Below, in pieces: positions 54,867 through 63,420 of a stretch of 64,000 nucleotides of DNA. The notes under the pieces were generated by a model. It ran no database searches, had not been told where the DNA came from, and was given only the letters and a program-made list of their open reading frames with translations. How positions within the stretch are numbered: the first letter of the stretch is position 1; each line of letters starts with the position of its first letter. The translations under genes were made by a program, and so were the position numbers. The stretch is from the NCBI GenBank assembly GCA_000380225.1, contig KB904821.1, positions 1,295,053-1,359,052 on the forward strand, in the 5' to 3' direction. Source of the stretch: a filamentous cyanobacterium ESFC-1. GTDB lineage: Bacteria; Cyanobacteriota; Cyanobacteriia; Cyanobacteriales; Spirulinaceae.

Positions 54867-55568
54867 CTAATGAGGTAACAAGATGGGTTCGAGATTTTCC
54901 TTGGGGGTTAGGGGTTCATCGCCAATTTCGGAGTAACCGAGGTCGTGGAGGGGATGATAAATCATGTCGTGTTCGTAGGTGTAAGCCCAACTTTCGGTAC
55001 GACTCCAGTTGACGAGGGGATTAATCTGCAAGCGTCCTTGCTCGTCGTATTCAAACACGGGTAAATAGGAGTGATGGCCGTCGTGGTCTTTTTTGCGTCG
55101 TTGTCCGGTAATCCACGCGATCGCTTCACTCTCTTCTAAGCCCCGTGCTAAAGGCTCAATTTCGGTAAGTTGATGGTATTTTTGAAGGTCTTTCTGCCAC
55201 AGTTGAGCGCCGTATTGAGTCGCAAACTCTTTGTTGGTTTTTGCCTTCAAGGGTTTGTAGGTTCGTAGATCGAGTTTATACAACTCGCGAGCGTAACTTA
55301 CAAAGTCGAGTGTTTCTTGGAAATGGTGCAGCGTATCAAGAAACAAAATCGGAATGCGGGGTGCAGGCTTCAACTCGCGATACAGAAGATCGGTAATAAC
55401 CATATCGTCGATGTTGAAAAACGCACTTGTCTGCACCAAGCCAGTCGCGGGCAGATTCACCCCACACCAAGCGAGAATTTCTTTCGGGTAAGCTTTACTA
55501 AACTGGCGATTCAGCTTGTCCAGATTGAGGTGTGAAACATGAATCGGCGGTAGGGTGGATTGGGTCAT
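54867..55568 (-). CDS. CysH-family (PAPS/APS reductase) protein lacking the catalytic tail
   Basis: 233 residues, clearly homologous to cyanobacterial PAPS reductase over its length: ILAWCGVNLP, VQTSAFFNIDDMVITDLLYREL, ILFLDTLHHFQETLDFV and IEPLARGLEESEAIAWITG. Two diagnostic features are missing. The RRDQ-type phosphosulfate motif reads QRRKKDHDGHHSY. The protein ends GDEPLTPKENLEPILLPH, without the ECG(I/L)H catalytic cysteine and without Fe-S CxxC cysteines. Only one Cys remains, near residue 35. The downstream minus-strand sequence shows no ECGIH in any frame, so a simple frameshift is unlikely. Reductase activity is doubtful; it may be a repurposed paralogue or a decaying gene. Confidence 0.82.
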   Translation of the reverse strand: MTQSTLPPIHVSHLNLDKLNRQFSKAYPKEILAWCGVNLPATGLVQTSAFFNIDDMVITDLLYRELKPAPRIPILFLDTLHHFQETLDFVSYARELYKLDLRTYKPLKAKTNKEFATQYGAQLWQKDLQKYHQLTEIEPLARGLEESEAIAWITGQRRKKDHDGHHSYLPVFEYDEQGRLQINPLVNWSRTESWAYTYEHDMIYHPLHDLGYSEIGDEPLTPKENLEPILLPH

Positions 55569-55611
55569 AATGATTACTTTCTACGCTGATTGCTGGTTAG
55601 ACAGATGGGCA

Positions 55612-55800
55612 TTTCCATTGCTAAATCAAAGATTATAGCTGGAGATTCTTGCTTCTTTTCCTCTTAAACTGGGCCGTCTCACCAATCAAACGGCCTCAGC
55701 CAGAACGAATCCACAAGCATTTTTATTTTACTTCTACGAGCTGCCCGACCGCAGAAGGGTTTAAAGTTTTATGGGTTTGTGTTGACCCGTGATTGTCAAC
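55612..55800 (-). mobile_element. Second omega-RNA-like relic, no tnpB
   Basis: Read on the minus strand it contains CGGTCGGGCAG (55741-55751), AAAAATGCTTGTGG, a GAGGCCGT...GACGGCC stem and GAAGCAAGAATCTCC (55641-55655) followed by a partly degraded stem. These follow the same order as 42685, 42700 and 42776 in the relic at 42633-42817. The 5' side has GTTGAC...GTCAAC inverted repeats. It occupies the upstream region of the cysH-like gene. Confidence 0.5.
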
Positions 55801-56110
55801 GCTTTGATTAAGTCAAGAGCCGTCATTATTACATCTGCTAAAGCGATCTTGGCCACGGATTTCTTTCTTTAAGGGAAGTTAGTCCCTAGAATCTTCAGCA
55901 TGGGCATTGCCCCTTCTTCTATTGTACCAAATTAGGGGGATTTTTCGATATATCTTCACCTCAGACCCGCTTTTGGGGTCGGCAGTTTTGGGGTGACCTG
56001 AAATTTCCAAATAAATTTTAGCTTACTCCCGGCCCCAATTTTTGGCTTGAAATTTAAGTAAATGACTTTGCTACTAGGTTGGGTTGCTTTGGTGCTGCTG
56101 TCGCTAGGGC
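55801..56110. other. Spacer downstream of ilvN, no firm feature
   Basis: About 310 bp with AT-rich sequence. A 24-codon hydrophobic frame at 56061-56135 overlaps the ilvN end antisense and lacks a ribosome-binding site; I do not accept it as a gene. Confidence 0.4.
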
Positions 56111-56629
56111 TTAAACTTTTGATTCGAGCAGTTTGAGGTATTCTGTATTCACGCCAGAATCGCGGGGGAGGGCAACTTTACCCGTGCGGGCAATTTCCCG
56201 AATACCAAATTTATTGAGCATCTGGACAATCGCTACCATTTTACCCGGATCGCCGACGACTTCGATTGTCAGGGTTTCTTCAGAAATATCGACAATTCGC
56301 GCTCGAAATACTTGAGCGAGTTCAATGACTTCGGCTCGATTAGAGGCGGTGGCGTTAATTTTGAGCAGCATTAATTCTCGCTCGACACAAGGAACCTGGG
56401 TAATGTCTTGTACTTTGAGAACATTGACTAATTTGTAGAGTTGTTTGATCAGTTGCTCGATTGTACCGTCGTCTCCGGGAACCACCATGGTAATGCGGGA
56501 AATACCGACTTGTTCGGCGGGGCCAACAGCGAGGCTTTCGATATTGAAGCCACGACGAGCAAACAAGCTGGCAATGCGAGTCAAAACGCCTGCTTCGTCT
56601 TCAACTAAAACCGAGATCGTATGTTTCAT
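56111..56629 (-). CDS. ilvN: Acetolactate synthase small (regulatory) subunit
   Basis: 172 residues from ATG at 56629 ([20 protein letters not shown]). An N-terminal ACT domain with [12 protein letters not shown] and a C-terminal small-subunit domain are present. It confers valine feedback on acetohydroxyacid synthase in branched-chain amino acid synthesis. ilvB is not nearby, as usual in cyanobacteria. Its upstream region contains an IscB/IsrB-like relic. Confidence 0.96.
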   Translation of the reverse strand: MKHTISVLVEDEAGVLTRIASLFARRGFNIESLAVGPAEQVGISRITMVVPGDDGTIEQLIKQLYKLVNVLKVQDITQVPCVERELMLLKINATASNRAEVIELAQVFRARIVDISEETLTIEVVGDPGKMVAIVQMLNKFGIREIARTGKVALPRDSGVNTEYLKLLESKV

Positions 56630-56687
56630 CAAAAAGTCTCCAAGATACCCCCACAAGAGCGCAACAGGTGGGGGAGGGATAGAAGCG

Positions 56688-56909
56688 TTAGTCGGCGGGA
56701 TTCGATGCCCTGTTGACTAACAATATCTTCGGGCAAGTAACCAGAATGCCCGTTGCGCGATAAAGCAATTGAACCTTGGAAGCGGTAAATTGGCCAACTC
56801 GCTTCCAATTAAAATCAGATACAGACACTTGTCGGACTGTGTCACCACTCACATACCCGATGGAGATGCGCCCTGCCATGGAAGCCCGAACCAAATCCCC
56901 TTTTCGGAA
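56688..56909 (-). pseudogene. Fragment resembling IscB/IsrB C-terminal domain
   Basis: An open stretch reads FRKGDLVRASMAGRISIGYV then SGDTVRQVSVSDFNWKRVGQ and FTASKVQLLYRATGILV. This strongly recalls the C-terminal domain of IscB/IsrB-type (RRXRR, RuvC-containing) transposon proteins. Upstream in frame there are TAG stops (56910-56912 and 56937-56939), so only a remnant survives. An inverted repeat CCCCTACCTTTT/GAAAAGGTGGGG (56963-56983) lies on the side of the missing N-terminus. Attribution is from memory of the family and needs a profile search. Confidence 0.45.
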
Positions 56910-57075
56910 CTAACCCGAATGGCCTATTCGCAGCTACGACCGGGTTATCTCCGGCCACTCCCCTACCTTTTGAAAAGGTGGGGGTCATTGAAGGGCGACC
57001 TTTAACCAGGGCAGGAGAAATTGAAATTTTCCCCTATTTCAATTCGGCTTATTATATCTTAGAATCGGCTTGGAG

Positions 57076-57110
57076 AAAACCCTGAATTCTGGAAAAGAGC
57101 AGGGTTTGTT
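57076..57110 (-). terminator. Probable terminator of receiver gene
   Basis: AAACCCTG and CAGGGTTT form an 8-bp stem with a 15-nt loop; on the minus strand TTTTC follows. It lies about 70 bp after the receiver-gene stop, in the right orientation. Confidence 0.5.
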
Positions 57111-57177
57111 CAAACTGCAAAATGCGATCGCGACTCTGGGTGATTGAACATCGCATCAATCGGGCTGTGAATACTCT

Positions 57178-57567
57178 TTAGCAAGGCTGTTTGACTAATT
57201 TTTTGATCAACTCGATGAGTTGAGCGGGGGGCGTTTCTTTGCGACAAAAGGCATCGATGGGGGCAGTTTGTACCATAACTTCGATTTGGGGGTCGCTGAC
57301 TGAAGAATAAGCAATAATACAGGTATTGGGAACAGCTTGTTTAATTTTGGTCGCGGCGGTCAAACCGTCCATTTCGGGCATTTGCAAGTCGAGTAAAATC
57401 GCGTGGGGTTGATGCTCCCGGGCGAGATCGATTCCTTCTTGACCGTTACTAGCGACACCAACCAATTCTATATTTTGCTCTTGGGTCAAAGTGACGCTCA
57501 AACTCAAGCGCGTGAGTTCGTGGTCGTCAACCACTAAGACCTTCAAGCTAGGCGGCTTAAAAGACAT
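57178..57567 (-). CDS. Single-domain response regulator (receiver only)
   Basis: 129 residues. A receiver of NarL/LuxR type by sequence (VLVVDDHELTRLSLSVTL, HAILLDLQMPEMDGLTA), but without a HTH output domain. The conserved Lys is in CRKETPP. Alone on the minus strand; partner kinase unknown. Confidence 0.88.
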   Translation of the reverse strand: MSFKPPSLKVLVVDDHELTRLSLSVTLTQEQNIELVGVASNGQEGIDLAREHQPHAILLDLQMPEMDGLTAATKIKQAVPNTCIIAYSSVSDPQIEVMVQTAPIDAFCRKETPPAQLIELIKKLVKQPC

Positions 57568-57726
57568 AATAGGTAATATGATTCGTATCTAAAGTTGTGT
57601 ACGGTATTAAGTCTTTATACTAGGGCATATCAAGGGATTGGGGCATCTACCCTTGGGGTGAATCGCGGTTATTCGAGTTGTAAAAAGATTTAAGTAAGAT
57701 TTTAACTTCTACTTAAAGAGAGAATA

Positions 57727-58347
57727 TTAGGATGGGGTGGCAAAGCGATCGCGCAAAAATTGAGCCGCCTCAGCCAAAGTTGCCGGGGAAATTTCGTGAC
57801 CCATGGGGAACTCATGATAATCAACAGTAACCCCCAAGCGGGTTAAGGTGGTTTTAGCACTTTGCGCCGCTTGCAGGGGAACTACGGGGTCGTGGCTGCC
57901 GTGGGCTATAAATACCGGGGGCGGTGATTCGCTCACATTCGGGGCATCGTGTAGATAACCACTGAGGACACACAAGCCCGCGAAAGGTAGGCTCAACCCC
58001 ACATCTAAAGTCATGGCCCCGCCTTGGGAAAAGCCGAGCAACACGGAGCGATTGAGGGGGATATCTGTGGTTTGGGGAAGCGATCGCAACCAATCCCCTA
58101 AAGCCTGGCGACTGTCACTCAAACCGGGGTATCCTTCTTGTTCTAAGGCATACCAAGCCCGCCCTCCCGGTACTTGGAAATGAGGTAAAGGGGCATTGGC
58201 AAAGATCATCAAACAATCGGGCAAGTTGAGATAAGGCGCTAAACCCATTAAATCCTGAGCATTGGCTCCCCAACCGTGTAAGGCGATGAGGAGATGGCGA
58301 GGGGGATTGCCGCTTTGGGGCGGTAGGGAAAAGGATTCGAGGGTCAT
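57727..58347 (-). CDS. Alpha/beta hydrolase, carboxylesterase/phospholipase type
   Basis: 206 residues. Motifs: LIALHGWGANAQD near residue 20, nucleophile LLGFSQGGAMTL, acid HGSHDPVVP and His in FPMGHEISP. It belongs to the small cytosolic carboxylesterase/YpfH-like group. The ATG at 58347 is chosen; a TTG 10 codons upstream is an alternative. Probably cotranscribed with nothing. Confidence 0.85.
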   Translation of the reverse strand: MTLESFSLPPQSGNPPRHLLIALHGWGANAQDLMGLAPYLNLPDCLMIFANAPLPHFQVPGGRAWYALEQEGYPGLSDSRQALGDWLRSLPQTTDIPLNRSVLLGFSQGGAMTLDVGLSLPFAGLCVLSGYLHDAPNVSESPPPVFIAHGSHDPVVPLQAAQSAKTTLTRLGVTVDYHEFPMGHEISPATLAEAAQFLRDRFATPS

Positions 58348-58417
58348 GGGAGGTTTAAGGGGTGGTTTGTCTTTCAATAGTTTAAAACCAACCCATCTGG
58401 TTCGGGGGCGTTTTTGC

Positions 58418-59056
58418 CTACATTCGCTCTAGTTGCTCGAAGCGTTGATTATCAAGAATAATATGGCGCTGGTTATCAAAGCGTAGATAGCCCAGACGTT
58501 GAAGTTTGCCGATTAAGCGGGTCACAGTGACGCGGGTGGTGCCGATGGCGCTGGCGAGGTTTTGATGGGTGAAGCGCACTTCTAAGCGAGTTTCGGTGGT
58601 CAAGTTTTGACCCATTTCTTCTTTGAGCAGCAGTAGGAGTTGATGTAAGCGGTCTTCGACACGACGCTGACCCGCGATCGCGAGGAGGGTTTCGGTTTGG
58701 CGCAAACGCTGGTTAAGATGGGTGAGGAGCGATCGCGACAGCAACGGCGAGCTTTCCACTTCGCTCAGGAAAAACCAACGCAAGTACACATCAGAAATCG
58801 CTGTGGCTTCGTACATCTCCAAGCGGGTACACCACTGCCCAAAAAAGCTGGAGGCGGCAGCCCATCCTAACAACACATCTTCGCCACTAGCATGAGTCGT
58901 GCTTAACTGGACCCAACCTCGACAAACTTGCCAAACCCCTTGGGTCATCAAAGGGATTTTTTCGCCGCGATGATGAAAGTGTAAGCGCTGTTGATCTTGG
59001 GCTTCAAGGGACGGGGCTGTGGATGTTTGAGAACAATCGCGATCGCTTAGGAGCAT
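58418..59056 (-). CDS. CRP/FNR-family transcriptional regulator
   Basis: 212 residues. A cupin-like sensor domain (about 28-105) lacks an obvious cyclic-nucleotide pocket signature. A long dimerisation helix and a C-terminal HTH with SAIGTTRVTVTRLIGKLQRLGYL follow, the DNA-recognition type of NtcA/CRP. Effector and targets unknown. It lies 71 bp upstream of the esterase gene on the same strand. Confidence 0.9.
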   Translation of the reverse strand: MLLSDRDCSQTSTAPSLEAQDQQRLHFHHRGEKIPLMTQGVWQVCRGWVQLSTTHASGEDVLLGWAAASSFFGQWCTRLEMYEATAISDVYLRWFFLSEVESSPLLSRSLLTHLNQRLRQTETLLAIAGQRRVEDRLHQLLLLLKEEMGQNLTTETRLEVRFTHQNLASAIGTTRVTVTRLIGKLQRLGYLRFDNQRHIILDNQRFEQLERM

Positions 59057-59237
59057 AAAAACCTTTGTGTTTACTGTTATTGCCAGTTCACCGTCGTTAG
59101 TTTAGCCCGTTAAAGTAAACATTAGGTAATCAAGAGTTTAATTTTATCAATTTCGATCATTTGGTATGTAATTTGCTATTTAATTCCAAAACCTAAAGTA
59201 ATAATGATAAGTATGAACTGTGATGGATAACTCTGGG

Positions 59238-59384
59238 CTAAAATTGCCAAATTATCGCAATGACAACCGCTATAAACAACCCGTAAGATAGACGCACGCG
59301 GTCTTTATCTTTATTTAAACTAGAAACTGAATCGCGGTTAATACCGTCGTAAGTTCTAGTAACTCCCCCAAAAATTTTGTCCAT
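59238..59384 (-). CDS. Small single-pass membrane protein, unknown
   Basis: 48 residues from ATG at 59384 (MDKIFGGVTRTYDGINRDSV), with GGAG 8 nt upstream. A polar N-terminal half is followed by a C-terminal hydrophobic helix (YGLFIAVVIAIIWQF). The frame extends further upstream but the ATG with the ribosome-binding site is more convincing. Divergent from the DUF1400 gene. Family not recognised. Confidence 0.5.
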   Translation of the reverse strand: MDKIFGGVTRTYDGINRDSVSSLNKDKDRVRLSYGLFIAVVIAIIWQF

Positions 59385-59414
59385 CCAAACCACTCCGGCC
59401 ATAGCGAAACGATC

Positions 59415-61307
59415 ATGACTAGGGATAGCAATCATTTCTCAGATGCCCAATCTCCCCTATCTCAATCCCCTTTAGCCCCCTTGACCTTACCCCAAAGGCG
59501 ATCGCGCTTTCGTTGGGGATGGGCGAGAATGGGGGCTTTCTTGGCCCTGGCTTTGGGGACTTTAACCGCTACACCGCCGAGGGCGATCGCCGCCGAAGAA
59601 GTGACTCTCAAACTCGGCGCAGTTGAACAAACAATTCCCCTGGGCGATCTCGAACATTTCGCCACCACCGGAGAACTCAAGCCCTCTTTAAAGCTGTATC
59701 AATGGGTGTTAACGCCTCAAGTCCAAAATGCCCTGGCGCGTCGCTTGCACGTGGATAATAGTGTCGCTGATACTTTCTTAGATGAGTTATTGTCAAAATC
59801 GGATGGTCGTCAACTCCTCGAACAACTGCAAGAAGTTTTACCCAACAGCAGCAGCGATCAAATAAAAGATGCTTTGTATCGCACCCTAGAACACAACCAA
59901 GGGGTTAGTATCTTGAGCTTTGCGAGGGCTTATCCTGAAGATACCATGACCCTCGATGTCACGGCAGCCGTGGCGACTTTGGCCCAGTTGCAAGTGTCTC
60001 AATGGCAAAATAAGCTGCTGAGTCCAATCTTGGCCCGAGAACTCCAAGTCGAGGATGCTGATACCAGCGCTTATATTCCCAATCTCGATCCGGCTCAAGC
60101 GGGAAAAATGCGAGTTCGTCAGCGATCGCTCATTCTCCGAGACCGCGATCGCAAACGGCGCATTCCGGTTGACTTATTTTATGCCCCGAAAACCAAAGGC
60201 CCCCTAATCGTGCTGTCCCACGGTTTTGCTGCCGATCGGCGCTTTTTGAACTATCTCGCCGAACACCTGGCTTCCCACGGCTTTAGCGTTGCAGCCATCG
60301 AACATCCGGGCAGCAGTATCGAAACCCTCGCCCAGATTTCGCTGAACCTCAACCCCACTCAATTTTTACCCGCATCTGAATTTATCGATCGCCCCAAGGA
60401 TGTCACTTTTTTACTGAACGAACTCGAACGCATCGATAGCGGTTGGGGCTATTTAGCCAATAAATTTAATACTGAAAACGTCGTCGCGATCGGTCACTCC
60501 CTCGGCGGTTACACGGCGCTGGCTTTAGCCGGGGGGGAACTTGACCTCAAACAACTGCGCCAGTTTTGTAACGAGCGCATTCCTTTGGGTCGCGCTCCGG
60601 CTGATTGGCTACAATGTGCGGCGGCTCAACTACCTCAAGCTCACTTACGCTTGCGGGATTATCGGGTCAAACGAACGATCGCGTTTAATCCTTCTTTGGG
60701 TCACTTGTTTGGCGATAACGGTTTAAAACAAGTCCGCACGCCGACCCTCATTTTAACCGGAAGTGAAGACAGCATCACGCCGCCACTACAACATCAACTT
60801 AAACCCTTTAAACAGTTAACCACAGAAAAGTTCCTGGTTAATGTGACGGGAGGAACTCACATGAGCGTCACGGATATCGCCAATCTTAATAGCATGATGG
60901 GACAAAGCAGCTTAGTCCGCGAAAGAATGGGTCACGATGCCGAACCCGTCCGAGAACTGGCACGGGCGGTTAGTTTGGCTTTTATTTACCAAGAAACCCC
61001 CCACGGCAATCTCTACGAACCCTTTTTGTCGGCGGGTTATGTCCAGTCTCTTTCGACTCCTCATCTGCCGATGCGCCTCACACGCAAGCTCCCTTCAACC
61101 ACTCAAGCTTGGTTGGGTATGTTACAGTTTGGCGAAAAGCGCTTGGCGTACAAAAACCCCCACAAACTCCCCGAAAAACTCCCCATTCACGCTAAGACGA
61201 CCAATCGCTGCTTTTTCTATACAGAGTATCAGTTACCTTGGCAGCGACGCTGTACGGGACAGTTAAAGCATATTTTCACCAATTTGCTCAGTAATGACCC
61301 GGTATAA
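59415..61307 (+). CDS. DUF1400 alpha/beta hydrolase
   Basis: 630 residues. An N-terminal hydrophobic/signal segment (MGAFLALALGTLTATPPRAIA, ending about residue 60) precedes the DUF1400 domain (about 62-215), typical of cyanobacteria. An alpha/beta hydrolase domain follows: VLSHGFAADRRFL (oxyanion), AIGHSLGGYTALAL (nucleophile), LTGSEDSITPP (acid) and GGTHMSVTD (His). Likely exported lipase or esterase-type enzyme; substrate unknown. Confidence 0.9.
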   Translation: MTRDSNHFSDAQSPLSQSPLAPLTLPQRRSRFRWGWARMGAFLALALGTLTATPPRAIAAEEVTLKLGAVEQTIPLGDLEHFATTGELKPSLKLYQWVLTPQVQNALARRLHVDNSVADTFLDELLSKSDGRQLLEQLQEVLPNSSSDQIKDALYRTLEHNQGVSILSFARAYPEDTMTLDVTAAVATLAQLQVSQWQNKLLSPILARELQVEDADTSAYIPNLDPAQAGKMRVRQRSLILRDRDRKRRIPVDLFYAPKTKGPLIVLSHGFAADRRFLNYLAEHLASHGFSVAAIEHPGSSIETLAQISLNLNPTQFLPASEFIDRPKDVTFLLNELERIDSGWGYLANKFNTENVVAIGHSLGGYTALALAGGELDLKQLRQFCNERIPLGRAPADWLQCAAAQLPQAHLRLRDYRVKRTIAFNPSLGHLFGDNGLKQVRTPTLILTGSEDSITPPLQHQLKPFKQLTTEKFLVNVTGGTHMSVTDIANLNSMMGQSSLVRERMGHDAEPVRELARAVSLAFIYQETPHGNLYEPFLSAGYVQSLSTPHLPMRLTRKLPSTTQAWLGMLQFGEKRLAYKNPHKLPEKLPIHAKTTNRCFFYTEYQLPWQRRCTGQLKHIFTNLLSNDPV

Positions 61308-61527
61308 TCAAAACCCCGGTTTTGAGCATGGAGCGATCGCGTCTCATTCTAAATCTTAAAAAAATCAAATTATTCAATCGAATCGTTAATTTACTAAGAA
61401 AATAGAGACAGACGCGATCGCGCTTTTGTGGAATATCTGCCCTTGGCGGGTTGGGCTTTCTCGGTATTCTCAGCATTCCCAAGTCGCGATCGCCCAATTT
61501 GCAGATCAATAGGGAGTCCGATCCAGC

Positions 61528-62019
61528 ATGAAAGCAACTTCAACAACAATGGTGAAAGAAGTCAAGGGAAGGGCGGGAAAACTAATTGGGAATCTGGTCA
61601 CTCCTAGCAGCGATATTGTTCAACTTCAGTTAGCGGGAGATATTCTCCGAGTTCAGCAAAAATCCCGTTTTTTCAGCGTTGAGGGTTTAGACGAACACGA
61701 AAGCTGGATTCGCCTGCAAAATATCGATTCGGTGACGGTGGGAAGCGGGCCAATATGGTGGTTGCTGTGGTTAGGAATTGCGTTGTTACCTTTGTGGTTG
61801 ATTGGCATTCTTTTTATTATTGCCTTTGCGATTATCAAGCAGAACTGGCTGATTATTCACTCCCATCGCCAAAGTGTGGTTCTCTTTTTTAAGAAAAAAG
61901 AGCGCGATCGTGTGCAACAATTCGCCCAGACGGTATTAATGGCTTCTCGTCAAGCTTCCAACCCCCAACGCCCCTCTCCAAGCAATCACAGACCGCCCCA
62001 AAGAAAAGACTCGCGATAA
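61528..62019 (+). CDS. Membrane protein of unknown function
   Basis: 163 residues. A soluble N-terminal part (about 1-70) is followed by two close hydrophobic segments (about 76-110: WWLLWLGIALLPLWLIGILFIIAFAII) and a charged tail rich in Gln/Pro/Arg. GGGAG lies 10 nt before the ATG. Not recognised. Confidence 0.7.
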   Translation: MKATSTTMVKEVKGRAGKLIGNLVTPSSDIVQLQLAGDILRVQQKSRFFSVEGLDEHESWIRLQNIDSVTVGSGPIWWLLWLGIALLPLWLIGILFIIAFAIIKQNWLIIHSHRQSVVLFFKKKERDRVQQFAQTVLMASRQASNPQRPSPSNHRPPQRKDSR

Positions 62020-62021
62020 GC

Positions 62022-62055
62022 AAAACCCCGGTTTTTGTGTAGAAACCGGGGTTTT
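62022..62055. terminator. Strong bidirectional terminator
   Basis: AAAACCCCGGTTT and AAACCGGGGTTTT form a 13-bp perfect stem with an 8-nt loop between two convergent genes, with A/T tracts at both stem bases. Works for either strand. Confidence 0.8.
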
Positions 62056-62074
62056 AAAAGCTTAAGCAGAAGTT

Positions 62075-63040
62075 TTACAACAACTTGAGATTAGGATAGT
62101 TCGCGAGGATGTCGTCGGTGGTGAGGGTGTCTCCTTGGGCTTGGGGAGTCCAAAGTACCTCGATAGCCAGTAAGTCATCGCTACCAATGCCGCCGATTTG
62201 ACGTAGGGTGTTCCGCATATCGGCGGAGTCGTTGATGGCGGGGAGGTTGAGCTTGTTGGTTGTCCCGACTACGAGGGTGACGACGATATATTCGCCGGAT
62301 TCTTGTTGGAGGTTTTTGGCGAGTTTGTCGATTTCCCCGGCGATCGCCCGGTTGCCGCTATCGCCGCGCAGTTGGTTATTATAATTTGAGAGGGTTTCTT
62401 CTGCGAATTTACTGCGTTCGGCGAGGGCGTATTGGTTGAACTTCGCTTCGGCTGAATCGAGGGCGGTTTGTTGGGAGTCTGCCGCGCCATAAACCCAGTA
62501 TTCCGGGTGACGCAACAAGGTGAGGGTGGCTTCTTGGAGTACCTGGGCGCGACCAGAGGCTGTACCTGTATCGGCTTTTTGAGCGAGTTCGTCGAGGTCA
62601 GTTTGTAGTTCCCGCGCATCGGCGAGTAAGCCGACTTGAACGCGACCGACGGCGACTTTGGGGTTACTCGAAGTGAGTACGCCGCCGTTTTCGCCACCAC
62701 TGAGGGCGTTACGAATGACGTTGACGAGGAAGTTCGCGATCGCGAAAAAGATTAAGATACTAAACAAACTACCCACGCCGCCAAAGCCAAAGAAGGGCAG
62801 GAGGAAGGGGAAGCCAAAACCGCCGCCGCCGTAGCCGTAGCCGCCACCGCCACCCCGATAACCGCCACCAGGGGGGGTGTAAGTGCGGGAGGGGGCGCGA
62901 AAGGAACCGCCACCGATTCTACCGCCACTGCGGGCCGCTAGGGCATCATTAGCCCCACCCAAGACTAGGGTAAAAACTAAGCTCAACAGCAGGATTGATT
63001 TTAAAAGAGAATGAAAAAAGGAACGTGGTTGTTTGGGCAT
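62075..63040 (-). CDS. DUF1517 membrane protein
   Basis: 321 residues. A signal or anchor (about 10-36) precedes a glycine-rich stretch (GGRIGGGSFRAPS, then GGGYRGGGGGYGYGGGGF, about 37-78). A hydrophobic region (about 80-115) and the DUF1517 domain (about 125-320) follow. Found in cyanobacteria and plant chloroplasts; function unknown. Divergent from the peroxiredoxin gene. Confidence 0.88.
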   Translation of the reverse strand: MPKQPRSFFHSLLKSILLLSLVFTLVLGGANDALAARSGGRIGGGSFRAPSRTYTPPGGGYRGGGGGYGYGGGGFGFPFLLPFFGFGGVGSLFSILIFFAIANFLVNVIRNALSGGENGGVLTSSNPKVAVGRVQVGLLADARELQTDLDELAQKADTGTASGRAQVLQEATLTLLRHPEYWVYGAADSQQTALDSAEAKFNQYALAERSKFAEETLSNYNNQLRGDSGNRAIAGEIDKLAKNLQQESGEYIVVTLVVGTTNKLNLPAINDSADMRNTLRQIGGIGSDDLLAIEVLWTPQAQGDTLTTDDILANYPNLKLL

Positions 63041-63420
63041 TTTGGTTTTCTGTAAGATTTATAGGCGTAATATTTAGAATGTTAGCGATAAGGTGCGATC
63101 GCCCTGGTGCTTTTTCCCAGAGTTTTAAGCTGAATTGCCTTATCGCCTTACATTTCTTAATGTAACGTAGGGGCGATCGCGATTTTGTCTGGATATCCGT
63201 ACTTGAGTTAGACCCGCCAAAACGCGATCTTTGTAGACATTGGGGGCGATCGCTCAAATTCTGAGCGCGTTATTCAAAATCGTTATGACTATGATATGGT
63301 TGTAACAGTTCTTAAACTATGGCAATCGTGAGTGACACAGACACCAGAAAAACTTTCCCTGATGTTTGCATTTGCGTCAAGCGGAGTTCTTCAAAGTTAT
63401 TTAAGGAGAGATATTAAATT
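63041..63420. other. Divergent promoter region
   Basis: 380 bp between DUF1517 and the peroxiredoxin gene, with HIP1 sites. A 32-codon frame from 63319 to 63417 ends just before the peroxiredoxin ATG and includes its ribosome-binding site; it might be chance. Confidence 0.4.

Noticed and set aside
56061-56135. 24-codon hydrophobic frame starting MTLLLGWVALVLL
   Set aside because: Resembles a tiny photosystem or cytochrome b6f subunit in composition only. It matches none I know, lacks a ribosome-binding site and overlaps the ilvN end antisense.
63319-63417. 32-codon frame just upstream of the peroxiredoxin ATG
   Set aside because: Contains the peroxiredoxin ribosome-binding site and has no recognisable features; probably chance, though a leader peptide cannot be excluded.
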